Part shown: positions 33,008-40,100 of the stretch, piece by piece
Numbering within the stretch: position 1 is the first letter of the stretch
How the letters are laid out: each line of letters starts with the position of its first letter
Source: Bhargavaea massiliensis
Lineage (GTDB): Bacteria; Bacillota; Bacilli; Bacillales_A; Planococcaceae
DNA length: 64,000 nt
Direction: 5' to 3'
Assembly: GCF_018390575.1 (NCBI RefSeq)
Contig: NZ_JAHBCJ010000001.1
Span: 62,001 to 126,000, forward strand
Made by a program: the position numbers and the translations under genes
The notes under the pieces: model-generated
Databases searched by the model: none
What the model was told of the DNA's origin: nothing
Seen by the model: only the letters and a program-made list of their open reading frames with translations

Positions 33008-33129
33008 ATGTGCAATCTCGCGGTGTGAACGTGCAATTTCGCAAGAGGAACGTGCAGTCTCGCAGTGTGAATGTGCAGTCTCAAGGGGCGAATGTGCAAA
33101 CTCACCCGCCACCGACAATGATCTTTCGC
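33008..33129 (+). repeat. Array E: five 21-nt repeats, core GTGCAATCTCGC, plus one inverted-type unit
   Basis: TGCA lies at 33011, 33032, 33053, 33074 and 33095, exactly 21 nt apart, in the context (A/C)GTGCA(A/G)TCTCGC. One GATCTTTCGC at 33120 matches the second core type of array D. Spacing from the terminator hairpin is also as in array D. Confidence 0.9.
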
Positions 33130-33140
33130 AATCACACCTT

Positions 33141-33175
33141 TTGATGTATTTTTTATACTTGATATACTAAGTATA
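33141..33175 (+). promoter_or_regulatory. Promoter with overlapping operator-like palindrome for the HxlR gene
   Basis: TTGATG (33141-33146), a 16-bp spacer and TATACT (33163-33168) form a promoter. The -10 is half of the perfect palindrome TATACT-A-AGTATA (33163-33175). A dimeric HxlR repressor bound here would block the promoter, fitting autoregulation by the downstream gene. Confidence 0.75.
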
Positions 33176-33208
33176 CAACATCACAAACACACAAAAGGAG
33201 GCGTGCCC

Positions 33209-33523
33209 TTGCAGACTTGTCCCTATATGGAGGCCGCGTTCCAGATCCTCGGCAAGAAGTGGAACGGGCAGCTGGTCCACTATCTGTGGTCACGCGAGAA
33301 CCATGCCGCCCACTTCTCGGAGATGAAGCAGGACCTCATCGGCATGACGCCCCGCGCGCTGTCGCTCAAGCTCACCGAACTGGCAGAGGCCGGCCTCATC
33401 GAGAAGACTGTCCATCACGAGCCATCGGTCAGCATCCGCTACCGCCTGACCGACAAAGGCGCGTCACTGGCCGAAAGCCTGAAGCCCATCCAGGAATGGG
33501 CCCAACAGCATCTCGACGTCTAA
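33209..33523 (+). CDS. HxlR/YodB-family transcriptional regulator
   Basis: A 104-aa winged-helix regulator of the HxlR (DUF24) family. The N-terminal TCPYMEAAFQILGKKW keeps the cysteine that in YodB, CatR and HypR senses electrophiles or disulfide stress. The recognition helix is in MTPRALSLKLTELAEAGLIE and the wing in VSIRYRLTDKG. Start is TTG 33209, with AAAGGAGG 7 nt upstream; GTG 33203 is too close to the site. It is followed 26 nt later by a DsbA-fold gene it probably regulates. Confidence 0.9.
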   Translation: MQTCPYMEAAFQILGKKWNGQLVHYLWSRENHAAHFSEMKQDLIGMTPRALSLKLTELAEAGLIEKTVHHEPSVSIRYRLTDKGASLAESLKPIQEWAQQHLDV

Positions 33524-33549
33524 CTCAGCCCAACAAAGGAGGAAGAATG

Positions 33550-34476
33550 ATGAACAAGAACAACCTGATCTGCGACATGGAGACCGGCATTTGCGGCGAT
33601 CCGGGAGAGGCGAACGCGACCGGTTTCCAGATGCTCGACTTCAGCAAGCCGAAGGAAAAAGTCGACCTGTACTATGTGACCGACCCGATCTGCTCGCACT
33701 GCTGGGCGCTTGAGCCGCAGTTCCGCGCGTTCACGGAGCGGTACCGCGACCACCTGAACATCCACACGGTCATGGGCGGCCTGCTCGAGAAATGGGACGG
33801 TTTCGCCGACCGCGCCAACGGAATTTCAGGGCCGCAGGACGTCGCGTCGCACTGGCGGGAAGTCGGCGAGCACAGCCGGATGCCGATCGACGGCTCGCTC
33901 TGGCACACAGATCCCGTCACATCGTCATTCATCCCGTCCCGCGTGTTCAAAGTTGTCCAGAAGTACGATCCGTCTCTCGCACCCCTCTTCCTCCGCCGCG
34001 CCCGCGAGGAGCTGTTCGCCTTTAACCGCAACATTTCCGACGCCGGCGTCCTGAAGGAAATCGTCGACGGACTCGGACTTGACGGAGACGCCATCGTGAA
34101 GGAATCCGAAACACCGGAAGCGCAGCAGCTGCTCGAAGAAGATTTCCGGACAGCCGCAAGCCTCGGTGCCCGCGGCTTCCCGACGATCGTTCTAGTCAAC
34201 AAAAACCAGCAGGGCGTCAAAATCGTCGGCGCCCGCCCGCTCGAGGCGTACGAAGAAGCCCTGAAACAAGTCCTCACCGAAGGCGAGCCGAAAGCAGCGG
34301 ACACGCCGAACCTCCAGACCGTCCTGGGGAAAGAAAAGCGGCTTTTCTCCAAAGAGATCGAAGTGCTCTACGGAATTCCCCAAACCGAAGTGGACAGCTT
34401 CGTCGCCCGTGAGCTTCAGGACGGTTCGTTTGAAACGGAAGACGTGCTTGGCGAAACGGTTTTTTCCCTAAGATAA
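33550..34476 (+). CDS. DsbA-fold (SpxH/FrnE-like) thiol protein
   Basis: A 308-aa cytosolic protein with a DsbA/2-hydroxychromene isomerase-type thioredoxin fold. The active-site motif is DPICSHCWALEPQFR (CxxC around residues 45-48), and the cis-proline is in GARGFPTIVLVN. The layout resembles SpxH/YjbH, the ClpXP adaptor for Spx (which has a related CW-ALEP motif), and FrnE-type oxidoreductases. There is no signal peptide. It has extra cysteines in ICDMETGIC at the N-terminus. Being downstream of a redox-type HxlR regulator, it probably responds to thiol or quinone stress. ATG 33550 fits AAAGGAGG best; ATG 33547 is adjacent. Confidence 0.82.
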   Translation: MNKNNLICDMETGICGDPGEANATGFQMLDFSKPKEKVDLYYVTDPICSHCWALEPQFRAFTERYRDHLNIHTVMGGLLEKWDGFADRANGISGPQDVASHWREVGEHSRMPIDGSLWHTDPVTSSFIPSRVFKVVQKYDPSLAPLFLRRAREELFAFNRNISDAGVLKEIVDGLGLDGDAIVKESETPEAQQLLEEDFRTAASLGARGFPTIVLVNKNQQGVKIVGARPLEAYEEALKQVLTEGEPKAADTPNLQTVLGKEKRLFSKEIEVLYGIPQTEVDSFVARELQDGSFETEDVLGETVFSLR

Positions 34477-34480
34477 AATG

Positions 34481-34517
34481 AAAGCAGCTGGCAATGAATC
34501 GATGCCTGCTGCTTTTT
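34481..34517. terminator. Terminator between convergent genes
   Basis: AAAGCAGC-T-GGCA pairs with TGCC-T-GCTGCTTT around a 9-nt loop, followed by TT. It serves the DsbA-like gene and possibly the convergent pseudogene. Confidence 0.85.
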
Positions 34518-35107
34518 CACTTTATCTTATCGGCAAGCAATTGCTCATTTAGCGGGAGCACGATACGTTCGATGATCACACCATCTTCATCCAATAAGTA
34601 GGTCGTCGGAAAAAACATTACTTCAAATTGATCTGTAATTGTTCCTTCCATATCCATCAAGATCGGGAAAGTCAAACCGAGTTCCGCAGCGAAAGGTTCC
34701 ACTGCCTATCCGCTACTTTGTTCGGTCGTTGTCGCATTGACGGCGATAATTTCAAACCGATCATTCGTTTTTTCTTCATAGTACGATTGCATCTCGGGCA
34801 TTTCTTCCCTGCATGGAGGACACCAGGTCGCCCAGAAATTAAGAATGACTTTTTTGCCGCGGAAGTCCGACAAGCTGACAGTCTCTCCGGCCAGATTCTC
34901 CAATTGAAAATCAGGGGCCTTTTCCCCATTTCTGAGACCCGTTTCATTCACTTCTCGCGGGATCTCTCCCTCGGTTAAGTTTCCATCCTCATATTCAGAG
35001 ACATCGATTGCCTGATTAGACGGGAAGTTCATCCGAATCATCGTAAACACCAAATATCCAATGAACATGATGGCAATAAACGTTCCCGCTATCCTTAATG
35101 CCTTCAT
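34517..35107 (-). pseudogene. ResA/TlpA-like thiol-disulfide oxidoreductase interrupted by an amber stop
   Basis: One continuous reading frame of 197 codons encodes an N-terminal membrane anchor (IAGTFIAIMFIGYLVFTMI), an AhpC/TSA-like thioredoxin domain with ILNFWATWCPPCREEMPE (CxxC), and the C-terminal part LGLTFPILMD, FFPTTYLLDEDG. It is interrupted only by TAG at 34706-34708, after TTTEQSSG. Without the stop, the 195-aa product would be a normal membrane-anchored ResA-type reductant for cytochrome c maturation or spore cortex synthesis. The truncated protein keeps the CxxC but lacks the cis-proline and last strands. A real mutation or a sequence error are both possible. Confidence 0.88.
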
Positions 35108-35170
35108 GATTCTCCACCTAAAATTACCCTTAACTTACTGTATCACAGATGAACTGGAAAATATCTCATC

Positions 35171-35199
35171 GAATTGTTCCGCCTCCAGCGGTTATTCTA
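35171..35199 (+). promoter_or_regulatory. Candidate sigma-G promoter of the SASP gene
   Basis: GAATT (35171-35175), a 17-bp spacer and TATTCTA (35193-35199) resemble the forespore sigma-G pattern (GHATR / CATAHTA), as expected for an alpha/beta SASP gene. The -10 deviates by its first base, so the assignment is tentative. Confidence 0.5.
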
Positions 35200-35224
35200 A
35201 CTGCACAAAGGAGGCGAAAACGAC

Positions 35225-35431
35225 ATGCCAAACAACAACAACAATTCCAACAAGCTGCTTGTACCGGGCGTACGCCAGGCACTCGATCAGATGAAGGAAG
35301 AGATTGCACGTGAATTCGGCGTACAACTGGGTGAAAACTCGACAGCGCGTGCCAACGGTTCCGTCGGCGGAGAAATCACAAAGCGCCTGATCGCCCAAGC
35401 CCAGCAGCAAATGAAAAACGGCGGTCAGTAA
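35225..35431 (+). CDS. Alpha/beta-type small acid-soluble spore protein
   Basis: A 68-aa SASP that coats and protects DNA in the dormant spore. It has the conserved N-terminal block [20 protein letters not shown], whose EIA site is cut by the germination protease GPR. The second block [20 protein letters not shown] is also present. AAAGGAGG lies upstream of ATG 35225. Its presence shows the host makes endospores. It converges on the germinant-receptor operon and shares a terminator with it. Confidence 0.97.
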   Translation: MPNNNNNSNKLLVPGVRQALDQMKEEIAREFGVQLGENSTARANGSVGGEITKRLIAQAQQQMKNGGQ

Positions 35432-35476
35432 TCCGCTTAATCTAGTATCTCCGTAACCCAATCCGCCATACAACAA

Positions 35477-35517
35477 GAACCGCCGGAGGGCCTTCAACCC
35501 TTCCGGCGGTTCTGTTT
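35477..35517. terminator. Bidirectional terminator between SASP and gerC
   Basis: AGAACCGCCGGA pairs perfectly with TCCGGCGGTTCT around a 13-nt loop, with TTTTT on the right. Confidence 0.92.
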
Positions 35518-35518
35518 T

Positions 35519-36760
35519 TCATTTGTCTTCCTCAAACTTTTTGAAGGCGGGCGGGCTGAGCTGTTCGCCAAAGCTGGTGACCGAGACCTCGTAGTGCACA
35601 TCGACATCGGCCTCTTTGAACTTCTCTCCCCACTCAAAATTTTCAAACCCGCTCACGGTCCAGAAGTTTCTCCTGGCCGTGGCGTACCAGACGAACGGTT
35701 CCCCGGTGTAGTCTTCCTGCAGCTTTTTGATCAGCGAATCGGACGCCTCTTCCATCTTCTCTTTAACCATTTCCCTCAGGGCATCCCGCCTTTTTTGGCT
35801 GGCAGTGAAGTCTTCAAGGGCGATGTTGGAGTTGACTTTGACTTGAAGCGGAACCTTCACGTCAATTTTGACCGGAGACCGGTCCGTGTCCACCTCGATT
35901 TCGGTGTGTGAGCTTTGGTTCAGGACGAGGGAGATCTGATAGTTCTCATTTAATGGATCGGGAAATTCAGCCGTCATGGTCTCGATCAGGTTCTTTCTCC
36001 TGAGCAGTTGGGAGATTCTTGTTTCCTCTCCGTTTAACATTCCGACCATCTTGCCCTCCTGCATGACGGCCGAGCCGATCATTTGCACGGGATCTCCCGA
36101 ATCTTGCGGCACTTCGCCTGCCGAGTAGTCATCGTCATGCCGGATCCCAATCGGATCTCTTTCCGCGGTGGCATAAGCCGCCAGAAACAGTTCCCCCTCA
36201 GTCCGCTGGAAAAAGGCATTCAAATTGGAAACCGGGGAGAATCCCGTCTTTTTCCAATTGTCCTTCATGAACTGGTAGTACTTGTGCGGACGCGTTTCCA
36301 TCGTCGGCTTGTTGGCATGGATGAACGCTTGCGCCCGTTCTTTCGAGACGATCATGATCGTTTCGCGCCTCATTTCCGGATCAATGATCGCAGAGCCGAT
36401 GATGTGCTTGAACAGGTCGTCTCTGGCGAGTTCCTCCCCGACGATGATCGTCTGGAGATGGGAGAACGTGATCTCCCTGGAAAGGGAGGATTGCGCCAGT
36501 TCCTTGGCGGACAGCAGATCCACCGAGGTGATGGTGACAATGTCCGAAGGCGGTTCCTTCTGCGCTTCCGCTGATTGTGTCGTATTGACCTGGGGGTTGG
36601 AGACCTGGAAGGTAACCTTCACCTGATGGTCCTGTTCCGCTTTGTCCAGTCCGATGACCGAGACAAAAGCCGACGTCTCCAATTCCCGGCGCTCCCCGCA
36701 CCCTGACACAAGCAGCAGGATCATCAAAACCATTCCAAGCTTCCATCCGTTCCTTCTCAT
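35519..36760 (-). CDS. gerC: Ger(x)C-family spore germination lipoprotein
   Basis: A 413-aa GerAC/GerKC-type subunit of a germinant receptor. The lipoprotein signal MVLMILLLVSGCGERRELET places the protein on the outer face of the inner spore membrane (lipobox VSGC). The family body follows, with VIGLDKAEQDHQVKVTFQV and the PHKYYQFMKDNWKKTGFSP region. Starting at ATG 36760 it overlaps gerB by 4 nt. It assembles with the A and B subunits encoded upstream to trigger germination in response to nutrients. Confidence 0.94.
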   Translation of the reverse strand: MRRNGWKLGMVLMILLLVSGCGERRELETSAFVSVIGLDKAEQDHQVKVTFQVSNPQVNTTQSAEAQKEPPSDIVTITSVDLLSAKELAQSSLSREITFSHLQTIIVGEELARDDLFKHIIGSAIIDPEMRRETIMIVSKERAQAFIHANKPTMETRPHKYYQFMKDNWKKTGFSPVSNLNAFFQRTEGELFLAAYATAERDPIGIRHDDDYSAGEVPQDSGDPVQMIGSAVMQEGKMVGMLNGEETRISQLLRRKNLIETMTAEFPDPLNENYQISLVLNQSSHTEIEVDTDRSPVKIDVKVPLQVKVNSNIALEDFTASQKRRDALREMVKEKMEEASDSLIKKLQEDYTGEPFVWYATARRNFWTVSGFENFEWGEKFKEADVDVHYEVSVTSFGEQLSPPAFKKFEEDK

Positions 36761-37851
36761 CGCTTTCCCTTCTTTCTGAACCGGTCCAATCCCCATAACA
36801 ACACAGGCAACAAGAGGAAAAAGACGGATGTGGACTGGAGCAGCAGTTTTCGGAGATGGTCCCCCTGCAAATGGTTTTCCGGCATCATCCCAAGAACGAC
36901 AGCCGCACCCGCCAGAGGTAGAAGAAGCCGTTTATACGGCGGATAGCCGATCAATTTGCCGAGCAAATAAGCGGAAATGTACAGGTAAGTCGCAAAGTGA
37001 ATGGCGGCGCCGATAAACCATAGCGCCAGGAAGAAGGCTTCCACGTGGTTTGCCAGAGACCCAATCATGGCCATCCGGGTGAGATGGTGATACGGATACG
37101 CAATGTTCCTCACGGCAGGGTAGTCGAATATCATGACGAAGACCGCCAAAAAAAGCGCCATCTTGAATGCCGGCACCCACAACCCCCAGATGGACGCTTT
37201 CCGGAACGCCTCGAATGTCCGCACCCGGGAAGCCAGCACCCCGACGATGATGATGTCCGCGAAAAACGAACTGTACCCTACGCCGCCCTTGATGACTTCC
37301 CACCCTCCCGCGCCGGCAATCGGAAAGAGATAAAGAAAATTCAGCTGACTGGCCACTCCCAAGACGAGAATCACCGAGGTCACCATGAAGACCGGGACCA
37401 CCAGCAAGGCGGTCCTGCCGATGGCCTCCAGCCCCCTGTGCGAGATATAAAGCGCCGCACCCAGCAGAAGCGTCATGACGATCAACAAAGCGGTATCAGG
37501 ATAATACATCACCGTGACAATGTCCCCGTAGCTCCGGCCGTTGAGCACCGTTGACGAGAAGACGGACGCGAATATGAGAAAAGTGATCAGGCGTCCCAGA
37601 ATGCTCCCGGTCGATTCCGTCAGCAGCTGGAGCAGGTCGGTATCGGTATCGCCTTTCTTCAGGAGGGAAAGCATCATCATCAATGGCACAAACAGGACCG
37701 CCGCGGAAATCAGCGGCATCATCCAGGCTGCCGTGAGCCCCGTTTCATGCAGCAGGTTCGGCGTTGAGTCGGTGACGCGGATTGCCATCATCCCGTACAG
37801 GATAGAGAAAAACTCCCTTGTGCCGATCTTGCCGTCGGACACTTGGATCAT
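36757..37851 (-). CDS. gerB: Spore germination permease, GerAB/GerKB-type
   Basis: A 364-aa membrane protein with ten hydrophobic segments of the amino-acid/polyamine permease-like spore germination family. It is the germinant-binding subunit in studied receptors. Segments such as LITFLIFASVFSSTVLNGRS and LNFLYLFPIAGAGGWEVIKG are typical. It overlaps gerA upstream and gerC downstream by 4 nt each, so the three products are translationally coupled. Confidence 0.94.
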   Translation of the reverse strand: MIQVSDGKIGTREFFSILYGMMAIRVTDSTPNLLHETGLTAAWMMPLISAAVLFVPLMMMLSLLKKGDTDTDLLQLLTESTGSILGRLITFLIFASVFSSTVLNGRSYGDIVTVMYYPDTALLIVMTLLLGAALYISHRGLEAIGRTALLVVPVFMVTSVILVLGVASQLNFLYLFPIAGAGGWEVIKGGVGYSSFFADIIIVGVLASRVRTFEAFRKASIWGLWVPAFKMALFLAVFVMIFDYPAVRNIAYPYHHLTRMAMIGSLANHVEAFFLALWFIGAAIHFATYLYISAYLLGKLIGYPPYKRLLLPLAGAAVVLGMMPENHLQGDHLRKLLLQSTSVFFLLLPVLLWGLDRFRKKGKR

Positions 37852-39413
37852 TGGCGGTCCCCTCCCTCGGGTTTCGACCTGATGGCATCACGCGGCTTCA
37901 TGGACAAAGGACGGAGCCATTGTTTCCGGATGATCGGCCGAAACAACAGGTCCCGGGAAGACGGCATATGGGGGGAAAGCGGCGCGAAAAACGGCACCCC
38001 GAACGACTTGATCGACGTGGCGTAGGCCAGCAAGAGCGCAAGCGCAAGCGCGATCCCAATGAACCCCATCGCATAGGCCGCAAACACAAGTGTAAACCGG
38101 ATGATGCGCGTCATGACACTGAGTCCGACGTCGGGAATCGCAAACGATGAAAGGCCGGTGATGGCGATGACGACGACAAGCAGGGGGCTGACCAGGTTGG
38201 CCTGGACGGCCGCCTGTCCGAGGATCAGCGCCCCGACGATCCCGATGGTGGTTCCGAGCGGAGTCGGTACGCGGATGCCCGCTTCCCTCAGGATTTCAAA
38301 CGTGAGTTCCAGAAGGAGCAGCTCCAACAGCGTCGGAAACGGGACCCGCTCCCGGGACGCCGCAATCGCCAGCAGCAGGTCGGTCGGAATCATTTCCGGG
38401 TGGAAGGTGACGACAGCCAGATAGATCGCTGGCATCAGCAAGGAGAAAAACAGCGCAAACAGGCGGATCAGCCTTGCGAAGTTGCCATAGGCCCAGCGCA
38501 GGAACTGGTCCTCCGCCGTATGGTATAGCGACCAAAAGGTGATCGGGGCGATGAGCGCATCGGGTGAGTTATCCATCAGCAACACGACATGCCCTTCCAA
38601 GAGGAACGAACCGGCCCGGTCCGGCCGCTCGGTCGTCATGGTGGAAGGAAACAGCGAATACGGACGCTCCTCCAGCAGCTCTTCCATCTGGGAAAGCGTC
38701 AGAATGGCGTCCCTGTCCGTCTGTGAAATCTTGTCCTTCACGTTTTCCACCAGTTGAGGATCCGCAATGTGGCTCAGGTACAAGACAGAGATATTCTGCG
38801 GGGATTGGGTTCCGACGGTCATCGTCTCGGATATCAGCCGGTGATCCTTTACCTGCCTGCGGATGAGGGAGTGGTTGATGGCCGACGATTCCACGAAGGC
38901 GCTTTTCGGGCCTTTGATCACGATCTCCCGGGTCGGTTCGGAAACCGAGCGATTTTCAAAGCCGGCGGAGTCCACCGCAATCGCCTGGTTCTCGCCGTCG
39001 ATCAACAGCACCGCGCTGCCGTTGATCAGCTTGGCGACCGCCTGGTTGAGGTCTTCGACGGTCTCCCTGCCGGAGATCGTCAAGACGTTGTTTTTGAGTT
39101 CGTCCACCAGGTGGTCCGCCGATTCCCTGCCCGCTTCCCACTCCATGAGAGGCTTGATGACCTGTTCGGCGATCTTGTCCGAATCGGCGGCCCCGTCGAC
39201 AAACAACACGACCGCCCTGCGGTTAACAGACGGAATCCGAAGCTCCCGCCTTTTCAGGGCACTGTTGAGGGGATAGCGGAACAGGTCTTCGAACCGCTTC
39301 GTATTAAAATCGAGGTCCAGGGATAATGGCTCTTTCGGAACCGCGCCCTGCGCCCCTCCCTTTTCCGGCTGACCGCTCTGTCCATTGAATAACCGCTTCA
39401 GAAAATCACTCAT
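37848..39413 (-). CDS. gerA: Spore germination receptor subunit A, GerAA/GerKA-type
   Basis: A 521-aa GerA-family protein: a long cytosolic N-terminal domain (about residues 30-290, with FVDGAADSDKIAEQVIKPL and VLLIDGENQAIAVDSAGFENRS) and four to five C-terminal membrane segments ending in a basic tail. The characteristic GHVVLLMDNSPDALIAPITFW precedes the first helix. ATG 39413 has a double purine site GGGAGGTGCGGAGG. It is the first gene of gerA-gerB-gerC. The germinant cannot be predicted. Confidence 0.95.
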   Translation of the reverse strand: MSDFLKRLFNGQSGQPEKGGAQGAVPKEPLSLDLDFNTKRFEDLFRYPLNSALKRRELRIPSVNRRAVVLFVDGAADSDKIAEQVIKPLMEWEAGRESADHLVDELKNNVLTISGRETVEDLNQAVAKLINGSAVLLIDGENQAIAVDSAGFENRSVSEPTREIVIKGPKSAFVESSAINHSLIRRQVKDHRLISETMTVGTQSPQNISVLYLSHIADPQLVENVKDKISQTDRDAILTLSQMEELLEERPYSLFPSTMTTERPDRAGSFLLEGHVVLLMDNSPDALIAPITFWSLYHTAEDQFLRWAYGNFARLIRLFALFFSLLMPAIYLAVVTFHPEMIPTDLLLAIAASRERVPFPTLLELLLLELTFEILREAGIRVPTPLGTTIGIVGALILGQAAVQANLVSPLLVVVIAITGLSSFAIPDVGLSVMTRIIRFTLVFAAYAMGFIGIALALALLLAYATSIKSFGVPFFAPLSPHMPSSRDLLFRPIIRKQWLRPLSMKPRDAIRSKPEGGDRQ

Positions 39414-39514
39414 CCTCCGCACCTCCCCTCCAGGAATGGATTCATAGATGAAGGATGGACTGAAATACTTTGAGTTAACCGTGTTTCTCAGGAAAGAATG
39501 TGAGTTTCGGGAGA

Positions 39515-39544
39515 TAAAAATGGTCCCGGCAGCCTGCCGGGATC
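39515..39544 (-). terminator. Terminator of the YdhR-like gene
   Basis: On the minus strand TCCCGGCA pairs with TGCCGGGA around a GGC loop, followed by CCATTTTTAT. Confidence 0.88.
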
Positions 39545-39589
39545 AACTGGTTCTATTTGGGTTGTCTGCAGGCCGTGTTCATTAAACCT

Positions 39590-39895
39590 TCACCCGACCG
39601 GCCCGGACGTCATTTCGGTCAGCGGTCCATTTACGTCGAAAATCCGGCCGCGGATCCCGGTGATGCCGAAGCTTTGGAGGCGGGCGGTGTGCATGGCGAG
39701 ATAGTCCTCGGCGTGCTGTTTCGTCTCGAACAGGTAGATGCCGCCGGCTTCCCGGTTTTCTTCGCTTTCCGTCCAGATTTTCCAGAGGAAGCCCGGCTCG
39801 CCGGTGATGCTTTGGGCGAGGTCCGTGTAGGCTTCCGACATTTCCCGGCCGAATGGGCCTTCTGTTTTGAAATCGACTTGCAAGAGCACTGGCAT
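39590..39895 (-). CDS. YdhR-family putative monooxygenase
   Basis: A 101-aa ferredoxin-like-fold protein of the YdhR (putative monooxygenase) family. It has the start MPVLLQVDFKTEGPFG, GEPGFLWKIWTESEENREAGGIY-type core (GFLWKIWTE, EAGGIYLFE) and the helix HAEDYLAMHTARL. The E. coli homologue is a small dimer proposed to act on aromatic compounds. Length is standard. AGGAGGA precedes ATG 39895. Confidence 0.87.
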   Translation of the reverse strand: MPVLLQVDFKTEGPFGREMSEAYTDLAQSITGEPGFLWKIWTESEENREAGGIYLFETKQHAEDYLAMHTARLQSFGITGIRGRIFDVNGPLTEMTSGPVG

Positions 39896-40100
39896 GTGAT
39901 GTCCTCCTAATTTTGTGAAGCTGGCTAATCATTGCGGCGATTCCTGCCCCGATGTCGTTCCCACTTTATGAACCTTCCCCATTTCTCCTTTCCCTGAATC
40001 ATCACTCGGTTGCTTGGCAACCCTTCCCATGAAGGGAATGTTCCCCTACCCTCAAGCATACATTTACAGGCGAATGGAAAACGAAAGGACGGGTGATGAC

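Noticed and set aside
34706-34708. Pyrrolysine or programmed read-through at the TAG in the oxidoreductase gene
   Set aside because: No pyl genes or read-through context are visible, and the codon replaces a variable position in the family, so a mutation or error is simpler.
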